The notes under the pieces were generated by a model. The model saw only the letters and a program-made list of their open reading frames with translations. It made no database searches and had not been told where the DNA came from. This document shows positions 1-8,469 of a DNA stretch of 64,000 nucleotides, piece by piece. This DNA comes from Porticoccus litoralis (GTDB lineage: Bacteria; Pseudomonadota; Gammaproteobacteria; Pseudomonadales; Porticoccaceae), in NCBI RefSeq assembly GCF_030676955.1, contig NZ_JAUUUU010000004.1:112683-176682 (forward strand), in the 5' to 3' direction. The first letter of the stretch is position 1, and each line of letters opens with the position of its first letter. The position numbers and the translations under genes are program-made.

Positions 1-2
1 CC

Positions 3-230
3 TATGAAGCGCCCCGAGAGGTTTTGGATGCCGCCTTGCGCGCAGCCAAGGTTATTGGCAGCGGTCTCTACGGTGTTGATATCAAACAGCAGGGCAAGCA
101 GGCTTATGTAATTGAGATTAACGATAATCCGAATATCGATCACAAGATTGAAGATGTCTACTTGGGTGATGAGCTGTATATGCTGGTCATGACTGAAATT
201 GCCCGGCGACTTGAGCTGAAGGGGCGATAA
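3..230 (+). CDS. RimK-type ATP-grasp ligase, C-terminal fragment (5' end outside window)
   Basis: Only the last 75 or so codons are present; the reading frame is open from base 3 and the start lies before the window. The peptide has the end of an ATP-grasp fold, including the acidic Mg-binding strand VIEINDNPNID (E-x-N-x-N pattern), typical of RimK/glutamate-cysteine-ligase-like enzymes that form amide bonds using ATP. The substrate cannot be judged from this part; resemblance is to the RimK-like proteins with an extra N-terminal domain found in many gammaproteobacteria. The gene ends 20 bases before a strong terminator. Confidence 0.75.
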   Translation, partial: YEAPREVLDAALRAAKVIGSGLYGVDIKQQGKQAYVIEINDNPNIDHKIEDVYLGDELYMLVMTEIARRLELKGR

Positions 231-251
231 CAGGATTTTCGGGCACAAAAA

Positions 252-273
252 AACCGGCCTTTGGCCGGTTTTT
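252..273 (+). terminator. Rho-independent terminator (works on both strands)
   Basis: An 8-bp GC-rich stem, AACCGGCC at 252-259 and GGCCGGTT at 263-270, with a TTT loop, is followed by T on the plus strand and preceded by a run of seven A, which gives a T run on the minus strand. It can stop the RimK-type gene on plus and rpsT on minus. Confidence 0.85.
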
Positions 274-278
274 CATAT

Positions 279-309
279 CTGGAAGCTTGCTGCTGCTTCC
301 AGTTTTTTT
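279..309 (+). terminator. Second, tandem rho-independent terminator
   Basis: Stem CTGGAAGC (279-286) pairs with GCTTCCAG (295-302) around an 8-base loop, and seven T follow at 303-309. This orientation serves the plus strand, so readthrough from the RimK-type gene meets two terminators before it can run into rpsT antisense. Confidence 0.7.
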
Positions 310-321
310 GCTTCAGTAAGC

Positions 322-591
322 TTAGCCAGCAGCCAGTGCTTTAACCTGAGCATTCAGACGGCTCTTATGACGAGCAGCCTTGTTCTTGTGAATGATGCCT
401 TTGTCAGCCATACGGTCAATGACTGGTACTGCAGCAGCGTAGGCTGCCTGCGCAGCGTCCACTTCGCCGCTGGCGATAGCTGCATTGGTTTTCTTGATAT
501 AAGTGCGAACCATGGAACGCAGGCCGGCGTTGTGCTGACGACGCTTTTCGTTTTGTTTCGCACGTTTGCGTGCTTGGGGTGAGTTAGCCAC
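322..591 (-). CDS. rpsT: 30S ribosomal protein S20
   Basis: This 89-residue basic protein binds 16S rRNA in the small ribosomal subunit. Its N-terminus (ANSPQARKRAKQNEKRR) and body (KKTNAAI, DKGIIHKNKAARHKSRL) are diagnostic for S20, and the length fits the family. The open frame runs further upstream, but the family start corresponds to the GTG at 589-591, which has a GAGGAG ribosome-binding site 6-8 bases upstream; the longer upstream frame is not coding. It is transcribed away from murJ, the usual arrangement beside the ribF-ileS block in gammaproteobacteria. A sigma70 promoter lies at 635-663 and a terminator at 252-273. Confidence 0.97.
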   Translation of the reverse strand: MANSPQARKRAKQNEKRRQHNAGLRSMVRTYIKKTNAAIASGEVDAAQAAYAAAVPVIDRMADKGIIHKNKAARHKSRLNAQVKALAAG

Positions 592-634
592 CTGTGTGCT
601 CCTCTCAAAAATGAGTCCGAATTCAAGGCGCGGG

Positions 635-663
635 AATATACAGGGTTTATCCCCATAGATCAA
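635..663 (-). promoter_or_regulatory. sigma70 promoter of rpsT
   Basis: Read on the minus strand, -35 TTGATC (663-658) and -10 TATATT (640-635) are separated by exactly 17 bases. It sits about 45 bases upstream of the GTG start of rpsT. Both hexamers are close to consensus. Confidence 0.7.
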
Positions 664-784
664 CACAATACCCCGATTTGTAAGTGCAGTATGGCCGTCA
701 TTCTGGTGGGCTTGCCGACTCTGGTGGATATCGCCGTCGAGGGCGTGCATGTCCCTACCATCCAGTCCATAAAGCCTCTATGAT

Positions 785-2491
785 TTGGGCTTCTTTCCAG
801 CAGGCTTTCGCAAACAGGCGACATTTGTTTTGCAGCATCATGACGACGACCAGAAACAGGCTGAACGGGGTGACGCTGAATCCCTCTCCAGACTGAACGC
901 CAAGCCTGTATCCGAGGCCAAACCGGCTCCCGGCCTGTTGCGATCCAGCGGTGTCGTGGGCGCCATGACCATGCTGTCCAGGGTGCTGGGACTGGCCCGC
1001 GACATCGTGTTTGCCAGGGTCATTGGCGCCGATGCGCTCGCAGACGCTTTTTTTGTTGCTTTTAAAATACCGAACTTCTTCCGGCGCCTTTTTGCCGAGG
1101 GCGCTTTTTCACAGGCTTTTGTTCCGGTGCTGGGGGAATATCGGGAAAAGGGTAGTCCCGCAGCAGTTAAGGCGCTGATCGATAGCGTTGCCGGTGTGCT
1201 GGGCTCGGTGCTGATAACCCTGACACTGATTGTCGTTTTGGCTTCCCCATTGGTCACAGGGCTGTTTGCTTTTGGCTTCTGGCTGGATTATCCCGACAAG
1301 TTTGCTGCCGCCAGCAGTATGTTGCGCATAACTTTCCCGTATCTATTGCTGATTTCACTGACGGGACTGGCCGGGGCTGTACTGAACAGCTATGACCGTT
1401 TCGCGGTTCCCGCCTTTACACCGGTATTGCTTAACGTGACGCTGATCGCTGCGGCCCTGCTAGTTGCACCCTGGTTTGATACTCCGGTTTTTGCCCTGGC
1501 CTGGGGGGTGTTGGTGGCAGGGGTAGTGCAGTTGTTATTCCAGTTGCCTTTTCTTGCGCGTATTCACATGGTGCCTTCACCGCGAGTGGATTGGCGTGAC
1601 GACGGTGTCAGACGCATTCTGAAGTTGATGGCTCCGGCAATATTCGGGGTGTCGGTCAGTCAGATCAATCTGCTTCTCGACACCATGATTGCCTCTTTTC
1701 TGCCAACGGGTAGCATCTCCTGGCTGTATTACTCAGATCGTCTGTCGGAATTGCCTCTGGGTGTTTTTGGGGTGGCGATTGCCACGGTAATTCTGCCGAG
1801 CCTTTCACGCCAACATGCTGCGGCTGCCCCCGATGTGTTCAATCGAACTTTGAATTGGGCCCTGCGGATGATTCTGTTAATTGCCGTACCCGCTTCGGTC
1901 GCGCTCATCATCCTGGCGGAGCCGATTTTATTGTCCCTTTTTTACTACGGGGAGGTGATTACGGCGCGGGATATGGCCATGGCTACATTAAGCCTGCGAG
2001 CCTACGCCTTGGGGCTGATCGCGTTCATGCTCATCAAGGTGTTAGCTCCCGGGTACTATGCCCGCCAGGATATGAAAACCCCGGTAAGAATTGGTGTTAT
2101 CGCTCTGGTCACTAATATGGGGTTAAACATCGCTTTTGCTGTACCTCTTCACATTTACTGGGGCATTGGCCATGTTGGTCTGGCGTTGGCGACATCCCTG
2201 GCTGCCATGCTGAATGCCGGCTTGTTATTCAGTGGGCTGTACAAGCGGAATGTCTTTACACCGGAAGTCGGTTGGAGGCGATTTGCATTGACCCTGGTGT
2301 TTGCCAGTGGCGTTATGGCCCTATTGCTGTTTGGTTACGATTATTACCTGAATGACTGGTCATTGTGGGCATGGTGGCAAAGGGGCATGTGGTTGGCCAT
2401 TATTTGTGGCTCGGGTGCCATGGTCTATGCCATTTGCCTGTTTTTGGGTGGTTTGCGCTACGCCCATATCCGTCACCAGGCGAACGGATAA
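785..2491 (+). CDS. murJ: Lipid II flippase MurJ (MviN family)
   Basis: MurJ is a multi-pass inner membrane protein of the MOP superfamily that flips lipid-linked peptidoglycan precursor to the periplasm. The signature near the first membrane segment (GAMTMLSRVLGLARDIVFARV) and the body with about 14 hydrophobic helices identify it. The start is undecided: the longest frame opens with TTG at 785 (568 aa), TTG at 830 is also in frame, and TTG at 938 would give 517 aa, the usual length. None has a good ribosome-binding site. The residues before 938 look unlike a membrane protein and may not be translated. It lies upstream of ribF, as in Pseudomonas. Confidence 0.95.
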   Translation: MGFFPAGFRKQATFVLQHHDDDQKQAERGDAESLSRLNAKPVSEAKPAPGLLRSSGVVGAMTMLSRVLGLARDIVFARVIGADALADAFFVAFKIPNFFRRLFAEGAFSQAFVPVLGEYREKGSPAAVKALIDSVAGVLGSVLITLTLIVVLASPLVTGLFAFGFWLDYPDKFAAASSMLRITFPYLLLISLTGLAGAVLNSYDRFAVPAFTPVLLNVTLIAAALLVAPWFDTPVFALAWGVLVAGVVQLLFQLPFLARIHMVPSPRVDWRDDGVRRILKLMAPAIFGVSVSQINLLLDTMIASFLPTGSISWLYYSDRLSELPLGVFGVAIATVILPSLSRQHAAAAPDVFNRTLNWALRMILLIAVPASVALIILAEPILLSLFYYGEVITARDMAMATLSLRAYALGLIAFMLIKVLAPGYYARQDMKTPVRIGVIALVTNMGLNIAFAVPLHIYWGIGHVGLALATSLAAMLNAGLLFSGLYKRNVFTPEVGWRRFALTLVFASGVMALLLFGYDYYLNDWSLWAWWQRGMWLAIICGSGAMVYAICLFLGGLRYAHIRHQANG

Positions 2492-2637
2492 CACACTGTT
2501 CAAATACCTTTTCAGGTTGATTTGTGGCCCTGATAAATTGCGTTTAGCGCTATGTTCGGTGCCTGTTTTCGCCTATGAGGCTGGGTTATACTCCCGCCTT
2601 CATTTTTTCAGGGATAACCGCCAGTGGTTGGGGACCG

Positions 2638-3603
2638 GTGACCGGTACAAAAATACAGTTTATTCGCGGATTGCATAATCTCCGACCTGAGTATAAGGGC
2701 TGTGTCGCGACCATTGGGTCGTTTGATGGTGTCCACAAGGGGCATAGGGCCATCCTGCGACAGCTGAAAGATAAGGCTGCACAATACGGGCTCCCATCAG
2801 TGGCCATTATTTTTGAGCCACAACCCCAGGAGTTTTTTTCCGGAGAGCAGGCTCCGGCACGATTAATGCGGTTGCGAGAAAAAATAGAGGCGCTGCTGGA
2901 GGCGGGTGTTGACCGTATTCTTTGTCTGCAGTTTAACCGCCTGCTGAGAAGTCTGTCGGCACAGCAATTCATCGATCAGGTATTGCTGCAGGGCCTGGGC
3001 ATTCGCTGTCTGGTGGTTGGAGATGATTTCTGTTTTGGCCATGACCGCAGCGGCAATTACCGCTTGCTGCAAGACGTGGGAAGCGTGAAAGGGTTTGAGG
3101 TCATTGATACCGAGACTCTGGAATATAACGGAGAACGCATCAGCAGCACCCGTGTTCGAGAGGCCCTGGATCAGGGTGACTTTCAACTCGCCAGCGATCT
3201 CTTGGGCCACCCCTATCGAATTTCAGGGCGGGTGGTATACGGGCAGAGGCTGGGTAGGCAGCTGGGTATTCCCACTGCCAATGTGCAACTTAATCGGTAT
3301 CGGGCGCCATTAAGCGGGGTCTATGTGGTCGAGGTTTTTTCTGGCCCGGATTGCATGCCTGGTGTGGCCAATGTGGGCGTGAGGCCCACGGTGGGTGACC
3401 TCGTTAAGCCGGTACTGGAAATACATCTCCTGGATTTTGACGGATCGCTATATGGCCGCAGAATCGAGGTGGAATTTAAGTATAAAGTGCGTGACGAACG
3501 TAAATTCGACTCGCTGGATAAAATGGTAGAAGAAATTCACAACGATATTGCAGTGGCACGGCAATACTTTGCTGATCACTCAATTGATGCTGGTAAAACA
3601 TGA
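2638..3603 (+). CDS. ribF: Bifunctional riboflavin kinase / FAD synthetase
   Basis: RibF makes FMN and then FAD from riboflavin in the cytoplasm. The N-terminal FAD synthetase domain has the nucleotidyl-transferase motif GSFDGVHKGH and the ISSTRVREAL motif; the C-terminal riboflavin kinase domain has GRQLGIPTANV and GVYVVEV. The GTG at 2638 gives 321 aa, matching the family; an ATG at 2575 in the same frame would add 21 poorly conserved residues. The family block begins at QFIRGLHNL. The stop overlaps the ileS start (ATGA), so the two are translationally coupled. Confidence 0.95.
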   Translation: MTGTKIQFIRGLHNLRPEYKGCVATIGSFDGVHKGHRAILRQLKDKAAQYGLPSVAIIFEPQPQEFFSGEQAPARLMRLREKIEALLEAGVDRILCLQFNRLLRSLSAQQFIDQVLLQGLGIRCLVVGDDFCFGHDRSGNYRLLQDVGSVKGFEVIDTETLEYNGERISSTRVREALDQGDFQLASDLLGHPYRISGRVVYGQRLGRQLGIPTANVQLNRYRAPLSGVYVVEVFSGPDCMPGVANVGVRPTVGDLVKPVLEIHLLDFDGSLYGRRIEVEFKYKVRDERKFDSLDKMVEEIHNDIAVARQYFADHSIDAGKT

Positions 3604-6407
3604 CTGACTATAAAACGACGTTAAACCTTCCTTCCACAGACTTTCCCATGAAAGCCAACCTGGCTCAGCGCGAGCCTGCCATGCTCAAGGCATGGCAGGA
3701 TACGGGCTTGTATCAGAAGGTTCGCGAGCAGCGCCAGGGCAGAGATAAATTTATCCTGCATGACGGCCCGCCCTATGCCAATGGTGATATTCATATCGGC
3801 CATTCCGTTAACAAGGTCTTGAAGGATATTGTCGTCAAGTCGCGCACGCTGGGTGGTTACGATGCGCCTTATGTGCCCGGATGGGATTGCCATGGCTTAC
3901 CCATTGAGCATCAGGTGGAGAAAAAAATCGGCAAGGCGGGCGTTAAGGTCGATCACCGTACCTTCCGGCAGAAATGTCGAGAATATGCCCGACGTCAGGT
4001 CGATGGTCAGATGAAGGATTTTGTACGCTTGGGTGTTTTGGGTGATTGGGATAACCCTTATCTGACCATGGATGCCAAATTCGAGGCTGACATTATCCGC
4101 GCGTTGGGCAAAATCATTGAAAACGGGCATCTGGTGCGTGGCTTCAAACCCGTGTACTGGAGTGTGGTTGGCGCCTCAGCTCTGGCGGAAGCCGAGGTGG
4201 AGTATCAGGATAAAACATCATTTTCTATCGATGTGGCCTTTCCTGTGGTCGACCTGGCCGCTTTCACCGACGCAATGGGTAACGTAAAAGGTGAGGGTGA
4301 GATCGCAGTTGTTATCTGGACAACTACTCCCTGGACGCTGCCTTCCAACCAGGCTGTCAGTATTCACCCGGACCTCGATTACGTACTGGTGCAGTGTGAT
4401 GCCGGTTGCGGGGTCGCCCGTTATCTCCTGGCAGAGGAATTGCTGGAGTCAGTCATGGCCCGTTGGGGTGTGATGGACTATCAGGTGGTGGGCAGGGCTA
4501 AAGGTAGCCAATTTGAAAACCTGTTGTTACAGCATCCCTTCTACGACCGTCAGGTTCCGATGTTGCTGGGAGATCATGTAACCACAGAAGCCGGTACGGG
4601 CTGTGTGCATACTGCGCCCGATCACGGTATGGACGATTTCTTGGTGGGTGGAAAGTATGGCATTGGCACCCTCAATTATATCGACGATCACGGCTGCTTT
4701 CGGGATAGAGTTGAGATTTTTGCGGGTGAGCACGTATACAAGGTCGATGAGCAGGTGGTCGAGCTGCTGCGTGAGCAGGGCAAGCTGCTGTCCTGTGGAA
4801 AAATCACCCACAGTTATGCACATTGCTGGCGAACCAAGACACCACTTATCTACCGAGCAACCCCCCAGTGGTTTATCGGTATGCACCAAAACGGCTTGCT
4901 GGATAAAGCGAAAGGAGCGGTCAAGGACGTAGCCTGGCACCCCTCCTGGGGGCAGGCGCGTATTGAAGCGATGTTGGAAAATAGCCCAGACTGGTGTATT
5001 TCACGACAACGGACATGGGGGGTGCCCATTGCACTGTTTGTGCATAAGGAAACAGGTGAGATTCACCCCGATACGCCAACGCTGATTGAGGCCGTGGCAA
5101 AGCGGGTCGAAGAGGGTGGTATTGATGCCTGGTATGACCTGAATGCCGAGGAACTTCTGGGCGCTGATGCTGATCAGTACAGCAAGGTGACAGATACGCT
5201 GGATGTTTGGTTTGATTCCGGCGTGACCCATTCAGCGGTGCTGGATGCCCGTGAGCAATTGCGCTATCCGGCAGACTTATATCTGGAGGGGTCTGATCAA
5301 CACCGTGGCTGGTTCCAGTCCTCGTTGAAAACAGCCATCGCGATCAAGGGAAACGCCCCTTACAAAGCCGTATTGACCCACGGTTTTACCGTAGACGCAG
5401 ACGGTCGCAAGATGTCCAAATCCCTCGGGAATGTCATGTCACCTCAGCAGGTGGTGAATGAGCTGGGTGCGGATGTTCTGCGTTTGTGGGTGGCGGCGAC
5501 CGATTTCAGCGGTGAGATGAGTGTTTCGGACGAGATTCTGAAGCGCACTGCTGATTCTTACCGTCGTATGCGCAATACCGCCCGATTCCTGCTTTCGAAC
5601 CTGGATGGTTTTGATCCCGCTACAGACCTGGTGGCCATTGATGAAATGCTGGCTCTGGATCAGTGGGCTGTAAGACGAGCAGACAAGCTGCAGACAGAGA
5701 TTCTGGCCGCCTATGAGAACTATCAGTTTCACCATATCTACCAGAAGCTGCACAACTTCTGCGTAACGGATATGGGAGGCTTCTACCTGAATATCATTAA
5801 GGATCGTCAATATACCTGTCAGAAGGATTCTCTGGCGCGCCGCTCTGCTCAGTCGGCGATTTATCACATCGCCGAAGCCTTTGTACGCTGGATTGCACCT
5901 ATTCTGAGTTTCACCGCTGACGAGATCTGGAGCTACCTCCCGGGAGAGCGTCATGACTACGTATTCCTGCAGGAATGGTGGGCGTTACCTAAGGTAGAGG
6001 AAGGCGGTATTTCCGATGCAGACTGGACACTAATCTCAAAGGCCCGTAATGCAGTAAACAAAGTGCTGGAAGGCAAAAAAGAGGTTGGCATCCAGAAGAC
6101 GTTGGAAGCGGAAGTTTCCCTGTACGCGGAAGCAGAGCTCGAAACTGCCTTGGCTAAACTCGGTGATGAGCTGCGATTTGTGCTGATCACTTCCGATGCG
6201 CTGCTCAAACCTATCAGCGAGTCTGGTAGCGCCGAAGCCACAGAAATGGAGGGTTTGAGGCTTTCCGTCGAAAAGACCGGCTATGAAAAGTGTGTGCGTT
6301 GTTGGCACCATCGATCGGATGTGGGAGCCAATCCTGAGCACCCGGAATTATGTGGTCGGTGTGTAGAAAACGTTGAGGGTGCGGGCGAGCAGCGCCTGTA
6401 TGCTTGA
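3600..6407 (+). CDS. ileS: Isoleucyl-tRNA synthetase
   Basis: This class I aminoacyl-tRNA synthetase charges tRNA-Ile. Visible marks are the HIGH motif (PPYANGDIHIGHS), the KMSKS loop (DGRKMSKSLGN), the CP1 editing domain with TTTPWTLPSNQA, and a C-terminal zinc finger with four cysteines (CVRCW and CGRC). At 935 residues it is the usual bacterial length. It overlaps ribF by four bases and is followed closely by lspA, the conserved ribF-ileS-lspA order. Confidence 0.98.
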   Translation: MTDYKTTLNLPSTDFPMKANLAQREPAMLKAWQDTGLYQKVREQRQGRDKFILHDGPPYANGDIHIGHSVNKVLKDIVVKSRTLGGYDAPYVPGWDCHGLPIEHQVEKKIGKAGVKVDHRTFRQKCREYARRQVDGQMKDFVRLGVLGDWDNPYLTMDAKFEADIIRALGKIIENGHLVRGFKPVYWSVVGASALAEAEVEYQDKTSFSIDVAFPVVDLAAFTDAMGNVKGEGEIAVVIWTTTPWTLPSNQAVSIHPDLDYVLVQCDAGCGVARYLLAEELLESVMARWGVMDYQVVGRAKGSQFENLLLQHPFYDRQVPMLLGDHVTTEAGTGCVHTAPDHGMDDFLVGGKYGIGTLNYIDDHGCFRDRVEIFAGEHVYKVDEQVVELLREQGKLLSCGKITHSYAHCWRTKTPLIYRATPQWFIGMHQNGLLDKAKGAVKDVAWHPSWGQARIEAMLENSPDWCISRQRTWGVPIALFVHKETGEIHPDTPTLIEAVAKRVEEGGIDAWYDLNAEELLGADADQYSKVTDTLDVWFDSGVTHSAVLDAREQLRYPADLYLEGSDQHRGWFQSSLKTAIAIKGNAPYKAVLTHGFTVDADGRKMSKSLGNVMSPQQVVNELGADVLRLWVAATDFSGEMSVSDEILKRTADSYRRMRNTARFLLSNLDGFDPATDLVAIDEMLALDQWAVRRADKLQTEILAAYENYQFHHIYQKLHNFCVTDMGGFYLNIIKDRQYTCQKDSLARRSAQSAIYHIAEAFVRWIAPILSFTADEIWSYLPGERHDYVFLQEWWALPKVEEGGISDADWTLISKARNAVNKVLEGKKEVGIQKTLEAEVSLYAEAELETALAKLGDELRFVLITSDALLKPISESGSAEATEMEGLRLSVEKTGYEKCVRCWHHRSDVGANPEHPELCGRCVENVEGAGEQRLYA

Positions 6408-6419
6408 GTTGGCGTGCCA

Positions 6420-6929
6420 ATGACATCACCAGGCTGGTCTGTTATACGCTGGTATTTACTGGCGGTTGTGGTCATTGTTTTTGACCAGTGGACCAAGCAG
6501 TTGGTCTCAAGTCAATTTCAGTATGGTGAGACCTTGAGTGTGACGCCGTTCTTTAATCTCACTTTGGTACACAATTTAGGTGCTGCGTTTAGCTTTCTTA
6601 GCAATGCCGGGGGCTGGCAACGCTGGTTTTTTACCCTGCTGGGTTTTGCTGTTAGCCTCTTTATCATCCTGTGGATGTGGAGAATCAAGCACTCACAAAA
6701 GCTGCTTGGTATGGCTCTTGCCCTGGTGCTGGGCGGTGCGCTGGGGAATGTGTGGGATCGCATGGTGCTCGGTTATGTGGTCGATTTTATAGATGTGTAC
6801 TATCTGGATTATCACTGGCCAGCATTCAATATTGCCGATTCGGCGATTACCTGCGGAGCGATATTACTGATACTGGAAAGCCTGTTATCCGGAAAGGAGA
6901 ATGGGGTGGAGGATACAAAACATGAGTGA
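6420..6929 (+). CDS. lspA: Prolipoprotein signal peptidase (signal peptidase II)
   Basis: LspA is an aspartic protease with four membrane helices that cleaves the signal peptide of lipidated prolipoproteins. The two catalytic aspartates lie in the family motifs NVWDRM and FNIADSAI. I chose ATG 6420 (169 aa); an in-frame GTG six bases upstream (6414) is equally possible. It begins 12 bases after ileS and its TGA overlaps the start of fkpB, so it belongs to the same transcript. Lipoprotein substrates in this window include BamD and the glycine-zipper lipoprotein at 38728. Confidence 0.96.
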   Translation: MTSPGWSVIRWYLLAVVVIVFDQWTKQLVSSQFQYGETLSVTPFFNLTLVHNLGAAFSFLSNAGGWQRWFFTLLGFAVSLFIILWMWRIKHSQKLLGMALALVLGGALGNVWDRMVLGYVVDFIDVYYLDYHWPAFNIADSAITCGAILLILESLLSGKENGVEDTKHE

Positions 6930-7389
6930 CCTGTCAGATATTTCTGAATTGCCAGTGGGGCCAAATACCAAAGTCACTTTGCACTTTTCCCTGGCGCTGG
7001 AAGATGGTTCGGAAGTGGACTCAAACTTTGAAGCCAAGCCAGCAACATTCGTGGTCGGAGATGGAAATCTGCTGCCAGGTTTTGAAGAGGCTCTGTTTGG
7101 TCTTCATCCCGGTGAAGAAGCGACTTTTGATATCAGTCCAGAGCAGGGTTTCGGGCCCCATAACTCAAGTAATATCCAGCGCTTTTCCCGCAAGGATTTT
7201 GACGAGGATGTGGAGCTGGAACCAGGGTTGATGCTGTCGTTTGCCGATGCAAACCAGGCGGAGCTGCCGGGTGTGGTGACTCAAGTGGATAGTGACACTG
7301 TAATGGTCGACTTTAATCATCCACTAGCCGGGCACACGATCACTTTTGCCGTCAAAATTGTCGATGTGGTACCAGCGGTGACCCACTGA
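6922..7389 (+). CDS. fkpB: FKBP-type peptidyl-prolyl isomerase, SlyD-like
   Basis: This is a 155-residue protein of the FKBP/SlyD type, a proline isomerase and probable folding helper. Motifs are VTLHFSLALEDGSEVDSN at the N-terminus, GDGNLLPGFEEAL of the active-site region and the inserted-flap pattern HPGEEATFDISPEQGFG. ATG 6922 is preceded by GGTGGAGG at proper spacing; it overlaps the lspA stop by eight bases. Its stop overlaps the ispH start as TGATG. The lspA-fkpB-ispH order matches E. coli and Pseudomonas. Confidence 0.94.
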   Translation: MSDLSDISELPVGPNTKVTLHFSLALEDGSEVDSNFEAKPATFVVGDGNLLPGFEEALFGLHPGEEATFDISPEQGFGPHNSSNIQRFSRKDFDEDVELEPGLMLSFADANQAELPGVVTQVDSDTVMVDFNHPLAGHTITFAVKIVDVVPAVTH

Positions 7390-8321
7390 TGGAGATCAGG
7401 CTCGCAAATCCCCGAGGGTTCTGTGCCGGTGTTGATCGGGCAATCGAGATTGTTAACCGCGCACTCGATATATTCGGTGCACCTATTTACGTGCGACATG
7501 AAGTTGTCCATAACAAGTTTGTCGTTGACTCGCTGAGGCAGCGTGGCGCAGTGTTTGTGGACGAACTGGACGAAATTCCGGATGGTGTGATCGTTATCTT
7601 CAGTGCCCATGGCGTCTCTCAGACTGTCAGAACGGAAGCGGAAGAACGACAGCTCAAGGTTTTTGATGCTACGTGCCCTCTGGTTACGAAGGTGCATCTG
7701 GAAGTGGTGCGTTATAGCCGGGATGGTCGCGAATGCATTCTGATCGGGCACCAGGGCCATCCTGAAGTTGAGGGGACCATGGGGCAGTACGACACCAGTC
7801 AAGGTGGCAATATATACCTGGTGGAAAACGAAGAGGATGTTGCCAAACTCAACGTAACGCAGCCTGCTAGTTTAAGTTATGTCACTCAAACGACTTTATC
7901 CATGGATGATACGGCGAAGGTGATTGACGCCCTGGTCGCCAAATTTCCAGCGATTACCGGTCCAAAAAAGAACGATATCTGTTATGCCACACAGAACCGG
8001 CAGGATGCAGTGAAGCAGCTTGCCCTGGAGTGTGATCTGGTTCTGGTTGTCGGTTCCCCCAATAGTTCAAACTCTAACCGGCTGAGAGAGCTGGCTCAGC
8101 GCTGTGGTTCGAATGCCTACCTGATTGACAGGGCCGAGGACATCAACCCTGATTGGTTTAAAGGAAAGCAAAAAGTCGGGGTTACAGCGGGTGCTTCAGC
8201 CCCGGAAGTGTTGGTTAAAGATGTTGTAAACACCCTGAAAAAGCTGGGTGGTGTCGAGCCCATAGAGGTTGAAGGCAGGGAAGAAAATATCAGTTTTTCC
8301 ATGCCAAAAGAGCTTCGTTAG
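7389..8321 (+). CDS. ispH: 4-hydroxy-3-methylbut-2-enyl diphosphate reductase
   Basis: IspH catalyses the last step of the MEP isoprenoid pathway, giving IPP and DMAPP, with a 4Fe-4S cluster. The three cluster cysteines are visible in PRGFCAGVDRA, DATCPLVTKVH and DICYATQNR, together with the EVVHN motif and GSPNSSNSNRL. Length (310 aa) is standard. Its start overlaps the fkpB stop by one base, making it the last gene of the ribF-ileS-lspA-fkpB-ispH run; an AT-rich hairpin follows. Confidence 0.98.
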   Translation: MEIRLANPRGFCAGVDRAIEIVNRALDIFGAPIYVRHEVVHNKFVVDSLRQRGAVFVDELDEIPDGVIVIFSAHGVSQTVRTEAEERQLKVFDATCPLVTKVHLEVVRYSRDGRECILIGHQGHPEVEGTMGQYDTSQGGNIYLVENEEDVAKLNVTQPASLSYVTQTTLSMDDTAKVIDALVAKFPAITGPKKNDICYATQNRQDAVKQLALECDLVLVVGSPNSSNSNRLRELAQRCGSNAYLIDRAEDINPDWFKGKQKVGVTAGASAPEVLVKDVVNTLKKLGGVEPIEVEGREENISFSMPKELR

Positions 8322-8343
8322 AAAAATATGAGATATTTTTTTT
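8322..8343 (+). terminator. AT-rich hairpin after ispH, possible terminator
   Basis: AAAAATAT (8322-8329), loop GAG, ATATTTTT (8333-8340), then TTT. The stem has only A-T pairs, so it is weak, but the position right after the ispH stop and the T run fit termination. Confidence 0.35.
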
Positions 8344-8417
8344 AAGCTGAAGAAGACCGCCTATCGGATTTTTCGACCGGTATGTCTAAGTCAATAGTGA
8401 CTCGTCTTGCTATTTGT

Positions 8418-8426
8418 CCGTTAGTC
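8418..8426 (+). promoter_or_regulatory. AlgR-like binding site before the minor pilin operon
   Basis: The nonamer CCGTTAGTC differs at one base from the AlgR consensus CCGTTCGTC known from Pseudomonas aeruginosa, where AlgR activates the fimU-pilVWXY1Y2E operon. It lies 43 bases upstream of the fimT start. That an AlgR homologue acts here is inference; no algR is in the window. Confidence 0.4.
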
Positions 8427-8469
8427 GGAAGTGTGCGAAACACTGAAATTGATTTGCTATAGAGGCGAC

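Noticed and set aside
8455..8463. Extended -10 sequence TGC-TATAGA before fimT
   Set aside because: Transcription from it would begin at about the fimT start codon and the sequence overlaps its ribosome-binding site.
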